Positions 9,954 through 18,431 of a stretch of DNA of 64,000 nt are shown in pieces. A program made the translations under genes and the position numbers. The stretch covers positions 3,720,001-3,784,000 of the forward strand of contig NZ_CP028092.1 in assembly GCF_005491705.1 (NCBI RefSeq), read 5' to 3'. Every line of letters starts with the position of its first letter. Position 1 is the first letter of the stretch. This DNA comes from Pontibacter sp. SGAir0037. Its GTDB lineage: Bacteria; Bacteroidota; Bacteroidia; Cytophagales; Hymenobacteraceae. Below the pieces are notes generated by a model, which was given only the letters and a program-made list of their open reading frames with translations, was not told the DNA's origin and did no database searches.

Positions 9954-11171
9954 TTATTCTACCACCTTCAGGCAAACAGGCTTACTCACTTCTACCTCAT
10001 GACCTGTTGCCGTAAGCTTGCCTGTATCTTTGTTTCTTTTGAAAGACACCACCTTATTGCTGCGCTCATTGGCCACCAGCAAAATATTACCTGTCAGGTC
10101 AATGGTAAAGTCGCGGGGCCAGTCTCCGCCTGTAGACACATGCTCTACTAAAGTTAAGTTGCCTGTGCTTTCATCAATCGCATATACTACTATACTGTTG
10201 TGGCCGCGGTTAGAGCCATACAGGAACTTCCCATCAGCAGATACTTTTACGGCGGCGCATTGGTTGTTTTCTGTAAAGTCTTCAGGCTTGGTCGTAATGG
10301 TTTGGATTTCACTGAATGTACCGTTATCGCTGTTATAAGCCAGCGCCGTCATGGTAGAGTTTAGTTCGTTGATGGCGTAGGCGTAGCGGCCATTCGGATG
10401 AAAAGCCAGGTGGCGAGGCCCAGAGCCAGGTTTTGCAGCATATGCTATTGCAGGATTGTTAGGTGTGATAGCACCCTTCGCTGCATCTAACTTGTATCCT
10501 ATAATCTGGTCAGCACCTAAATCAACAGAAAATGCATACTTGTTGTCAGGGCCAGGTTGTATGAAGTGTGCATGCGGTGCTTCCTGCCGCTCTTTGTTCG
10601 GGCCAGTTCCGGAATGCTTATTGGTAGAAACATGCGCACTCAGCTCCCCGTTTTCCTGCACCTGGTAAGAAGCTACATTACCGCCCGTATAGTTTGCCAC
10701 CAGCACCATTTTGTTTGTGGCATCTAAAGAAATATGGCAGGGAGCTCCTCCCAAAGTAGGCTGTCTGTTCAGTAAAGTAAGGTTTCCGGTTGCGCTGTCT
10801 ACTGCAAAGGCACTCACAGCACCACCTTCCTGTCCCTCATATTCTGACGTTTCGTTTACAGCATATAAGAATCGTTTATCTTTATCTAGTGCCAGGTACG
10901 ACGGATTTTCTCCACCCTTTGCGGCACTTACACGTGTCAATTCGCCTGTTTCAGGATTCAGGCTATACAAGAAAATACTTTCACTGTCTGCCTCTGCATA
11001 AGTACCTATATAGACCATAGCTGCTTCGTTAACTGTTGTTGTTTCGTTACCAGACTCCTGCTGCTCCGAACCGGAAGAGTTGCAGGCAGTAAAAATCATC
11101 ATTGCACACATCAGGCTCAATGCTGTTCCTTTTACAAAAGTAAAGCGCTTATGGTTATTCATTCTTTTCAT
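9954..11171 (-). CDS. Lactonase-family seven-bladed propeller lipoprotein (6-phosphogluconolactonase-like fold)
   Basis: A 405-residue protein with a lipoprotein signal ending FTAC, lipidated Cys30 followed by an acidic, low-complexity linker (SSGSEQQESGNE) and then a beta propeller from about residue 50. Repeated blade signatures include YIGTYAEADSESIFLY, GENPSYLALDKDKRFLYAVNE, GGAPCHISLD, APHAHFIQPGPDNKYAFSVDLG and SGPRHLAFHPNGRYAYAINE, all typical of the Pgl/YkgB lactonase family. Location in the periplasm or on the outer membrane makes a role with phosphorylated sugars unlikely, so a sugar-lactone hydrolase acting with the downstream oxidoreductase is the better guess. A start three codons later (MNNHKR) is also possible. 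Confidence 0.87.
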   Translation of the reverse strand: MKRMNNHKRFTFVKGTALSLMCAMMIFTACNSSGSEQQESGNETTTVNEAAMVYIGTYAEADSESIFLYSLNPETGELTRVSAAKGGENPSYLALDKDKRFLYAVNETSEYEGQEGGAVSAFAVDSATGNLTLLNRQPTLGGAPCHISLDATNKMVLVANYTGGNVASYQVQENGELSAHVSTNKHSGTGPNKERQEAPHAHFIQPGPDNKYAFSVDLGADQIIGYKLDAAKGAITPNNPAIAYAAKPGSGPRHLAFHPNGRYAYAINELNSTMTALAYNSDNGTFSEIQTITTKPEDFTENNQCAAVKVSADGKFLYGSNRGHNSIVVYAIDESTGNLTLVEHVSTGGDWPRDFTIDLTGNILLVANERSNKVVSFKRNKDTGKLTATGHEVEVSKPVCLKVVE

Positions 11172-11385
11172 GTACTATCTGTTTTAAGTGAATAGTTGCA
11201 CAACCTTCGCCCAAAGGGCTGGCTTGCTATAAAAACACTACAAAGTAGCAAATATTACTCTTTTAAGATGCTTCTGTTACAATTTATTATTGTCCGCTTC
11301 TTTACGCAATAATTCTCTTGTTGCTAATTATCCGATAAATATATAATTTGCAACATTGTAACATAAACTATATTCCAAAACTGAT

Positions 11386-11979
11386 TTGTCTTCACAATTC
11401 TGGACCTACCTGCAGCTGGGCTTCCATCATATCTACGATTTCGGCGCGTACGACCATATGCTGTTTTTAGTAGCGCTTAGTGCTATTTATACTTTAAGCG
11501 ACTGGCGAAAAGTAATTGCGCTGGTAACCAGCTTTACCATCGGGCATTCTATCACCCTGGCGTTATCTACGTTCAATATCATTAAATTTGATTCTGCACT
11601 GATAGAATTTCTGATACCGATTACCATACTCTTTACCTGCCTCACGAATTTTTTCAAAATGAAAGGCGCTGCAGCAAAACAACACCCGATCTGGTCGCTC
11701 CACAACCTGATGGCCATTTTCTTCGGCCTGATTCACGGCATGGGCTTCTCAAATTTCCTGAAGTCTATCCTGGGCAGAAACAGTAAGATATGGGAGCAGC
11801 TATTGGCTTTCAATATTGGAATCGAACTAGGCCAGTTACTTATTGTAGGCATTATCCTGGTAGCCGGATTTCTGGCAATGAACCTCTTCAACCTGAAAAA
11901 AAGAGACTGGATTCTGGTACTTTCCAGTGCAGCAGCAGGTATTTCCTTGATTTTGATTATGGAAAATAATATCTTTTGA
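11386..11979 (+). CDS. HupE/UreJ-family integral membrane protein
   Basis: A 197-residue protein with about six hydrophobic segments. The family pattern is seen in FHHIYDFGAYDHMLFL, TIGHSITLAL, FFGLIHGMGFSNFL and FNIGIELGQ, with conserved histidines that in HupE and UreJ are linked to nickel or cobalt handling. In Bacteroidota this group usually has no hydrogenase or urease nearby, and none is seen here, so the transported metal is uncertain. The start codon must be TTG at 11386: the frame is closed by a stop at 11359-11361 and there is no ATG between, while the MSSQFWTYLQLG start aligns with how the family begins. Confidence 0.83.
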   Translation: MSSQFWTYLQLGFHHIYDFGAYDHMLFLVALSAIYTLSDWRKVIALVTSFTIGHSITLALSTFNIIKFDSALIEFLIPITILFTCLTNFFKMKGAAAKQHPIWSLHNLMAIFFGLIHGMGFSNFLKSILGRNSKIWEQLLAFNIGIELGQLLIVGIILVAGFLAMNLFNLKKRDWILVLSSAAAGISLILIMENNIF

Positions 11980-12039
11980 GTTTAAACATTAACCTATACC
12001 TTTACTTACTATCTAACCTAATCCTTTTTTAACTCTGTC

Positions 12040-14388
12040 ATGAAGAACATACTAGCAAGGTTGGCTCTTATCGGGCTCGTTGCCGCTCCTCTTGCTGCAC
12101 TGGCACAAGGAGAAAACACCGATAAGTCTAAGTTCAGGCAACTGGCCCAAGAGCTTCCAACCCCGAATACATACCGCACAGCCTCTGGTGCACCCGGTCA
12201 CCAGTACTGGCAACAGCGTGCCGACTATACCATTAAGGTAGAGCTCAACGATGAGAACCAGTCCGTAACAGGCTCTGAAACCATTACCTACACGAACAAT
12301 TCGCCGGATGTGCTTTCGTACCTGTGGGTACAGCTGGATCAGAATATCTTTGAGCCTAAATCGATGACGAACCTGACCAACACAGGTACCTTACAGGATC
12401 GTATGTCGGTTGCCGCCGTAGAGCAGCACCTGGCGCACGAGCAGTTCGACGGAGGCTTTAAAATTAAAACAGTAAAAGACCGTAACGGCAAAGCATTACC
12501 CTTCACCATCAACAATACGATGATGCGCGTAGATTTGCCTGCGCCGCTCAAGCCAAAGCAGTCTTACACTTTCAGCATAGACTGGAACCATAACATTAAC
12601 GACCAGCTTAAATTGGGCGGGCGCTCTGGATATGAATATTTCGCCGGCGACAATAACTACCTGTATGAGATGGCGCAGTGGTTCCCTCGCATGGCTGTTT
12701 ACGACGATGTAAACGGCTGGCAGCACAAGCAGTTCCTGGGCAGCGGTGAGTTTGCATTACCTTTCGGCGATTATCGGGTTAGCATTACAGTGCCAGCCGA
12801 TCATATTGTAGCCGCTACAGGTGAGCTCCAGAACGCCAGCCAGGTTTTAACAGCTACCCAACAAAAGCGCTGGGCTGATGCTGCCAAAGCAAACAAACCT
12901 ACCCTGATCGTAACACAGGAAGAGGCAACGCAAGCTGAAAAAGCCAAGTCTAAAAGCAAGAAAACCTGGACATTTGCTGCAAAAAACGTACGCGACTTTG
13001 CCTGGGCCAGCTCCCGCAAGTTCATCTGGGATGCCATGAATGTAAATGTAGGCGGCAAAAACATACTGGCTATGTCGTACTACCCTAAAGAAGCTAATCC
13101 ACTTTGGGGGCAGTATTCAACGGAGTCGGTAGCACATACTTTGCGTGTTTACTCTAAGCACACCATCGATTACCCTTACCCTATTGCTATTTCGGTTCAT
13201 GGCCCTGTAGGCGGTATGGAGTACCCGATGATTTCCTTTAACGGGTACCGCCCCGAAGCCGACGGCACCTACTCCGACCGCATCAAGTATGGTTTAATTT
13301 CTGTTATCATACACGAAGTAGGTCACAATTTCTTCCCGATGATCATCAACTCTGATGAGCGCCAGTGGACATGGATGGATGAAGGCCTGAATACCTTTAT
13401 GCAATACCTGGCAGAGCAGGAATGGGAACGCAACTACCCATCCAGGCGCGGTGAGCCGAAAGATATAGTAGATTACATGAAAGGCGACAAAAATATGCAG
13501 GTGCCTATCATGACTAACTCAGAATCGGTACTGCAGTTTGGCAACAATGCCTACGGCAAACCAGCTACTGCCCTGAATGTTTTACGTGAAACAGTAATGG
13601 GCCGTGAGTTATTCGATTACGCTTTTAAAGAGTATGCTAACCGCTGGGCCTTTAAACACCCGATGCCAGCCGACTTCTTCCGCACCATGGAAGACGCATC
13701 TGGTGTAGACCTCGATTGGTTCTGGAGAGGCTGGTTCTATACCACCGACCATACCGATATTTCTGTTGAAGAAGTTAAATGGTACAGCATCGATTCTCAG
13801 GACCCTGAATTTGTAAGTGCACAAAGAAGAGAGCAGCAAAACAAGGCTCCTCAAACACTTTCGCAGCAGCGTAACCTCCAGGACATCCAGAAAACACTGG
13901 TAGAGCAGAAGCCTGAGCTAAAAGACTTCTACAATAGCTACGACCCGCTGGCAGCCACTGCCTCCGACAAAGCCAGATACCAGAACCTGGTAGCCAGCTT
14001 AACACCGGCAGAAAAGAAGATACTGGACTCTGGCCTGAACTTTTACGAAGTTGGTTTTAGAAACATAGGAGGCCTGGTAATGCCGCTGATTGTGCGCATG
14101 GAATTTGAAGACGGCACCGATGAGGTTGTAAACATTCCGGCTGAAATCTGGCGCTACAACAACGAAGAGATTACGAAGGTATTTGTAACAGCTAAACCTG
14201 TTGTTAGCTTTACGCTGGACCCATTCCTGCAGACGGCTGATACAGATCTTTCGAATAATGCTTATCCTCGTCGTGTGGCACCCTCTCGTTTCGATATCTT
14301 CAAACAGAACCGCCCTGCGCAGCAAAACCCAATGCAACAGCAGCGCAGCACAACACGCACTAACAATAATAGCAATACGGGCCAATAA
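12040..14388 (+). CDS. Secreted M1-family metallopeptidase
   Basis: A 782-residue aminopeptidase-type zinc protease. The signal peptide spans about 1-22 (MKNILARL...ALAQ). The exopeptidase motif reads GGMEYPM in place of GAMEN, and the zinc site is HEVGH (His425, Glu426, His429) with the third ligand Glu448 in WMDEGLN, the exact HExxH-x18-E spacing of the family. The C-terminal part (after about 590) includes a Gln-rich stretch and ends in a low-complexity Gln/Asn/Arg tail. It likely degrades peptides in the periplasm or outside. Transcribed alone, and convergent with ndh across a very long hairpin. A second M1 gene is present at the right end of the window and is clearly different in sequence. 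Confidence 0.92.
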   Translation: MKNILARLALIGLVAAPLAALAQGENTDKSKFRQLAQELPTPNTYRTASGAPGHQYWQQRADYTIKVELNDENQSVTGSETITYTNNSPDVLSYLWVQLDQNIFEPKSMTNLTNTGTLQDRMSVAAVEQHLAHEQFDGGFKIKTVKDRNGKALPFTINNTMMRVDLPAPLKPKQSYTFSIDWNHNINDQLKLGGRSGYEYFAGDNNYLYEMAQWFPRMAVYDDVNGWQHKQFLGSGEFALPFGDYRVSITVPADHIVAATGELQNASQVLTATQQKRWADAAKANKPTLIVTQEEATQAEKAKSKSKKTWTFAAKNVRDFAWASSRKFIWDAMNVNVGGKNILAMSYYPKEANPLWGQYSTESVAHTLRVYSKHTIDYPYPIAISVHGPVGGMEYPMISFNGYRPEADGTYSDRIKYGLISVIIHEVGHNFFPMIINSDERQWTWMDEGLNTFMQYLAEQEWERNYPSRRGEPKDIVDYMKGDKNMQVPIMTNSESVLQFGNNAYGKPATALNVLRETVMGRELFDYAFKEYANRWAFKHPMPADFFRTMEDASGVDLDWFWRGWFYTTDHTDISVEEVKWYSIDSQDPEFVSAQRREQQNKAPQTLSQQRNLQDIQKTLVEQKPELKDFYNSYDPLAATASDKARYQNLVASLTPAEKKILDSGLNFYEVGFRNIGGLVMPLIVRMEFEDGTDEVVNIPAEIWRYNNEEITKVFVTAKPVVSFTLDPFLQTADTDLSNNAYPRRVAPSRFDIFKQNRPAQQNPMQQQRSTTRTNNNSNTGQ

Positions 14389-14393
14389 TTGTT

Positions 14394-14455
14394 TACCCCC
14401 AGCAAGCAGAAGGGGCCGCTGGTTATCCAGCGGCCCCTTCTGCTTGCTGGGGGTA
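14394..14455. terminator. 29-bp perfect hairpin between convergent genes
   Basis: Arms 14394-14422 and 14427-14455 are perfectly complementary with the loop TTAT; the inner stem is GC-rich (GGGGCCGCTGG). It sits between the M1 peptidase gene and the 3' end of ndh and could stop transcription from both sides, although neither side has a clear T-run. Confidence 0.7.
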
Positions 14456-14542
14456 TCTGCTATAATCTTCTATGCCTCTATCAATAAAACGAACATCTTG
14501 CCTTCAGAAAATCATACTCCTGCCCATTTCCGAATCTTAACC

Positions 14543-15889
14543 TTACTCTTCATTATACTTATTCATAAACTTCTGCCGCGCAATATCTCCTTTCCGCACA
14601 AATGGCCTGATTATAAGCCTTGTACCGCGCTCATAAGTAAAGAAATGGTAAATCCAGTTACTTAGTACAACCAGCTTGTTACGGAAACCAATCAGGTAGG
14701 CAATATGCACGAACAACCATGCTACCCAGGCAAAGAAACCACCTAAGTGAATATTTTTAGGCAAGTCTGCGACGGCACGGTTTCTTCCTATAATTGCCAG
14801 AGAACCTTTATCGAAATATTTAAAAGGCTCCAAGGGCTGATTGCTGATGATGTTTTTGAGATTCTTAGCCAGCAGTTTTCCTTGTTGTATGGCAGGTTGC
14901 GCAACCCCCGGATGTCCTCTCGGGTATTCATCCGTTTTCATGAAGGCAATGTCTCCGATGGCAAAAATGTCGTTAAAGCCCAGCACCTGGTTGTAAGGGT
15001 TTACTAAAATTCTGCCCCGCTCTAACGATTCAGGCGGCAAGCCATCTACTAAGGCTCCCGCTACACCGGCTGCCCAGATAAGCGTATGCGTCCGAACCTG
15101 CTCCCCGCCTTTAAAAGTGGCAATACTTCCATCATAAGACTCTACCAGTGTATTCAGCTTCATTATGATCCCTAACTCCTGCAGATAGCTGTGAGTTTTC
15201 TTACTCGCTTCAGGCGACATAGGCGGAAGCACCCTGTCGAGCCCCTCCACCAGGTAGATATTCATGGTGCTGAAGTCGAGGCCCGGATAATCGGTGGGCA
15301 GTACATACTTCCGCATTTCAGCCAATGCACCAGCCAGCTCTACACCTGTTGGCCCTCCACCTACTATAACAAAGTTCAACAAGCTTTGCCTGATTTCCGG
15401 GTCTGTTGTCATGTTCGCCTGTTCAAAGCACTGTAGCATCTGGCTGCGCAGGTTAAGCGCATCCGGTATCTGCTTCAGCGGGAAAGAATATTTCTTTACC
15501 TGCTCATTTCCGAAGTAATTAGGCTTTGTACCCGTACCAATTACCAGGTAGTCGTAGGCAAGATCACCAATTAGGGTAGATACTGTTTTCTGTGCAGTAT
15601 TAATACCGGTTACACGCACTAAACGGAAGTGAAAATCTTCAAAATCGTCGCTGCCGAACATCTTGCGAAGCGGTTCAGCAATAGCATCGGGTTCAAGGCC
15701 GGCCGTAGCTACCTGGTAGAGCAAGGGCCAGAAGCCGTGATAGTTTTGTTTATCAAACAGAACCACCTGAAAATCTCTGCACTTTAGCTTCTTTGCCAGG
15801 TTTATCCCACCAAAGCCCCCACCAATTATCACAACTCTAGGTTTAGTGGTAGGAGGTATATTCAGCGATAACTTATCAACTTCGAGCAT
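14543..15889 (-). CDS. ndh: Type II NADH:quinone oxidoreductase (NDH-2)
   Basis: Single-subunit, FAD-containing enzyme that passes electrons from NADH to quinone at the inner membrane without pumping protons. The 448-residue sequence has two dinucleotide-binding motifs, VVIIGGGFGGINLAKKL near residue 20 for FAD and FVIVGGGPTGVELAGAL near residue 175 for NADH, and the AIGDIAFM motif that closes over FAD. The quinone-side motif is seen as VAQPAIQQGKLLAKN, and the C-terminal amphipathic region FVHIAYLIGFRNKLVVLSNW is typical of membrane-bound NDH-2. It complements the proton-pumping complex I encoded 5 kb away, giving a choice between energy conservation and fast NADH oxidation. Confidence 0.93.
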   Translation of the reverse strand: MLEVDKLSLNIPPTTKPRVVIIGGGFGGINLAKKLKCRDFQVVLFDKQNYHGFWPLLYQVATAGLEPDAIAEPLRKMFGSDDFEDFHFRLVRVTGINTAQKTVSTLIGDLAYDYLVIGTGTKPNYFGNEQVKKYSFPLKQIPDALNLRSQMLQCFEQANMTTDPEIRQSLLNFVIVGGGPTGVELAGALAEMRKYVLPTDYPGLDFSTMNIYLVEGLDRVLPPMSPEASKKTHSYLQELGIIMKLNTLVESYDGSIATFKGGEQVRTHTLIWAAGVAGALVDGLPPESLERGRILVNPYNQVLGFNDIFAIGDIAFMKTDEYPRGHPGVAQPAIQQGKLLAKNLKNIISNQPLEPFKYFDKGSLAIIGRNRAVADLPKNIHLGGFFAWVAWLFVHIAYLIGFRNKLVVLSNWIYHFFTYERGTRLIIRPFVRKGDIARQKFMNKYNEE

Positions 15890-16128
15890 ATAGGTATATA
15901 GTTAGCCATTGCAATGAAAGTACAAGTATGGTATACCAAACGAAAAAGTATACACATGTATCAATATTGCGATAACGCAACCTTGTGCAGCTTAGTTACT
16001 TTAGCAGATCAACGTGCGAAGCAGAAATGTATGGTTTAAGCTAATAAAAGTTTACAGAAGAAAATACAGAAGCACATCCTGCTATTCAAAAGCAGGGTTT
16101 AATTTTAAATAATCAACAGCTTGAAAGG

Positions 16129-16800
16129 TTATTTCTTTTTGAAGTCGCCGTTCTTGAGCATATTCATGAGCTGAATAAGCGACTGCGGGTTAACGGTAGG
16201 AAACATATACTTTTGCTCCGTAGCCCGGACATTTTGCATATTCCAGGTACTGAAGTTACCGCCTCCATCCATCGGCGTACTCATAAACAGAGCAGACAAG
16301 CGATCAGGATCTAAGTTACGGCTGGCAATAGAGCGGCCTTCGTCTGGTAATCTGACAGCAAGAAAGGCCTGTTTGAAATCACGCTCCGTCGCCCACGGAA
16401 AAACATCTACCATAGGTAGCTCCGCAGGATCTTCCTGCATCTGCATGATAACAGAATAGCTTTGGCTGCCAAAATTTTTCGGGATAATAAGATATTGTGT
16501 TTTGTAGCCTATCGCCCTGAAAATAACACTATCACCGGTAAGCACAGGCACAGAGAAAAAGCCATATTCATTTGTCTGCGCGCCGCGGTTTGTATTCGGA
16601 ACATACACCGACACACCTGCTACGCCATACAAACTATCGCCTACAGCCACAAAGCCAGACAGCTGCACCGCACGCTTTTCTCCCTGCGCGGCTGCCTCCT
16701 GAGGCAAACCAATACATAACAACAAGAAGGCTATTACAGGTAGTAACAACCACTTCAGCTTCCTTTTACAGACGGTATTATAGGACATGTAAGACTCCAT
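16129..16800 (-). CDS. Exported protein with carboxypeptidase-D-type regulatory domain
   Basis: A 223-residue protein with a signal peptide (KRKLKWLLLPVIAFLLLCIG... ending EAAAQ at about 38), then a carboxypeptidase regulatory-like beta-sandwich: QLSGFVAVGDSLYGVAGVSVYVPN, GAQTNEYGFFSVPV, SVIFRAIGYKTQYL. This domain is the one found at the N-terminus of SusC-type receptors, but here it stands without a barrel. The C-terminal half (AELPMVDVFPWATERDFKQAF, a Pro/Met-rich tail) has no recognised fold. I chose the ATG at 16800; another ATG at 16788 is equally possible, and the more upstream frame would need TTG. Found in the envelope; function unknown. Confidence 0.75.
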   Translation of the reverse strand: MESYMSYNTVCKRKLKWLLLPVIAFLLLCIGLPQEAAAQGEKRAVQLSGFVAVGDSLYGVAGVSVYVPNTNRGAQTNEYGFFSVPVLTGDSVIFRAIGYKTQYLIIPKNFGSQSYSVIMQMQEDPAELPMVDVFPWATERDFKQAFLAVRLPDEGRSIASRNLDPDRLSALFMSTPMDGGGNFSTWNMQNVRATEQKYMFPTVNPQSLIQLMNMLKNGDFKKK

Positions 16801-16846
16801 GGAGTACAATTATACTGTTATTTCTTTTAAAATAGCAGCATTTGCC

Positions 16847-16854
16847 TAAATTTG
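16847..16854 (+). promoter_or_regulatory. Candidate -7 element for the ArsR-type regulator
   Basis: TAAATTTG matches the Bacteroidota -7 consensus TAnnTTTG, 20 bases before the ATG at 16875. No good TTTG element lies about 19 bases upstream. It supports the ATG start over a TTG at 16842, which lies upstream of this element. Confidence 0.35.
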
Positions 16855-16874
16855 TTTATGATGGCAAACGCTTT

Positions 16875-17261
16875 ATGAAGTTAAAACACTTTAGTTTAAC
16901 ATACGGAGAACAGGTATTAAAGGCTTTAGCCGACGAATCGCGTCTCCGTATCCTGAACCTGGTTATCCGGAACAAAGAAATGTGCACCTCTGATCTGGAG
17001 CAGGTCCTTGACTTTACTCAAACCAAAACGTCACGCCACCTGTCCTATTTAAGAAGTGCAGGGCTTGTCACTCCCCGAAAGAGAGACCAGTGGGTTTTTT
17101 ATGCTCTTAAAGAAGAAGCATCTGAGCTAACTATTCAGATTTTCAGCTATATGGAACGTGATGCCACTCTTACCAAAGATCAGGAAATTTACCAAATTCT
17201 CTTCTCTAACCGCGAATTAGCTGCCAATAAGCTGATAGCCCGTCGCTGGTCGCCCTCCTGA
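16875..17261 (+). CDS. ArsR-family winged-helix transcriptional regulator
   Basis: A 128-residue DNA-binding protein. The helix-turn-helix is seen in VLKALADESRLRILNLVI (helix 1-2), MCTSDLEQVLDFTQTKTSRHLSYLRSAGLV (recognition helix) and the wing PRKRDQWVFYAL. No Cys-rich metal site is obvious apart from one Cys in the recognition region (MCTSDL), so it may not sense arsenic or other soft metals. I use the ATG at 16875; a TTG-initiated form 11 codons longer is possible. It is divergent from the carboxypeptidase-regulatory-domain gene, which may be its target, and no efflux gene is adjacent. Confidence 0.85.
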   Translation: MKLKHFSLTYGEQVLKALADESRLRILNLVIRNKEMCTSDLEQVLDFTQTKTSRHLSYLRSAGLVTPRKRDQWVFYALKEEASELTIQIFSYMERDATLTKDQEIYQILFSNRELAANKLIARRWSPS

Positions 17262-17521
17262 CGTCCCGCTAAGTTAAAATCAGAAAAACATGGATCAAAG
17301 GTTTAGCTCCCACTAAATTATTCTCTGCACCGCAAGGTGCTGCATCAACTCTTACATCTAAACCAAAGGAGCATTTGCCTGTTAAGTTTATGTTATAACT
17401 TCTTCTACTCTTTATTTATTGCCCCTTTATAACAACTGTTTCACCCAAAATGGTTTAAAGCCAGTTCTTATTTAAAACATTGGCTGGTTAAGTCCGTTTT
17501 ACTTTTAGTTCAGATTATATT

Positions 17522-18223
17522 ATGAAAACATATAAACACATTCTTTTCGATTTAGACCACACGCTCTGGGATTTTGAAAAGAACTCAGAAGAGACGCTTT
17601 ATACCCTATACGAACAGTTCGGCCTTCATACCTTTGGGAAGTTCGACTGCAGTTCATTTTATAAAAAGTATAAGTTTGTAAACACCCGCCTTTGGGACCT
17701 CTACAACAAAGGAAAGATCAGCCAGCAGGAACTTCGTGAAACACGTTTTTTAAAAACTTTAACCGGTTTAGGCTTAGAGCCACACCAGGTACCGGAAGAG
17801 ATATCGGAAGCGTATACCTACATGTGCCCTACTAAGTCGGCAGTGTTTCCCTATACATATGAGGTGCTGCAATACCTGCAGCCTAAATATGGCCTGCACA
17901 TTATCACCAATGGGTTCAAAGATGTGCAATACATCAAAATGAACTCTTCTAAGCTACACGACTATTTTAAAGAAATTGTCACTTCAGAGTGTTGCGGCTA
18001 TAAAAAACCGGATTGCCGCATTTTTGAGCATGCATTGCAGCGGATAAATGTAAATCCGGAGGAGTGCCTGATGGTAGGTGATAATTTACTGTGTGATATT
18101 GCAGGGGCCCGGGCAGCCGGTATAGACCAGGTATATTTTAACCCGGAAAAGATAAAGACAACACATCGCCCCAAGCCAACTTACGAAATCAGCTGCCTGA
18201 GCGAACTAAAGCAGATTTTATAA
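17522..18223 (+). CDS. YjjG-type HAD-family pyrimidine nucleotidase
   Basis: Cytoplasmic phosphatase of the haloacid dehalogenase superfamily; YjjG enzymes dephosphorylate (non-canonical) pyrimidine nucleotides as house-cleaning. Motif I is FDLDHTLWDF with nucleophile Asp10 and acid Asp12, motif II is IITNG, motif III is the Lys in GYKKPD, and motif IV is MVGDNLLCDIAGA. The cap domain lies between about 18 and 90 and carries the family signature NTRLWDLYNKGKIS. Length 233 is normal. The 260 bases upstream contain no recognisable gene. Confidence 0.88.
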   Translation: MKTYKHILFDLDHTLWDFEKNSEETLYTLYEQFGLHTFGKFDCSSFYKKYKFVNTRLWDLYNKGKISQQELRETRFLKTLTGLGLEPHQVPEEISEAYTYMCPTKSAVFPYTYEVLQYLQPKYGLHIITNGFKDVQYIKMNSSKLHDYFKEIVTSECCGYKKPDCRIFEHALQRINVNPEECLMVGDNLLCDIAGARAAGIDQVYFNPEKIKTTHRPKPTYEISCLSELKQIL

Positions 18224-18354
18224 ACCTCTGCCTAAAGAAGCCGGCTCCATCTTTCGCTTACCGGCATCAGGTTTAAATATACGCTCTGCCTGAGCAACTG
18301 TTCTTCAGACATAATTTCTAATTCAGAATTCCTGATTTCTTACCCAATTAGGCG

Positions 18355-18362
18355 TACCTTTG
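18355..18362 (+). promoter_or_regulatory. Candidate -7 element for pruA
   Basis: TACCTTTG followed by CAC is a close match to the Bacteroidota -7 element TAnnTTTGc, placing the transcript start near 18369 and leaving a leader of about 60 bases. The -33 element is not clear. Confidence 0.42.
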
Positions 18363-18431
18363 CACAGAGGCCCTGCATAGCGGTATGCCTCATGAACTAT
18401 TTTAGCTAATCTACAAAACCCAAAGTAAAGC

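Noticed and set aside
14394..14455. Long inverted repeat as an insertion-sequence end or MITE
   Set aside because: Arms meet around a four-base loop with no internal sequence or target duplication; fits an RNA hairpin between convergent genes better.
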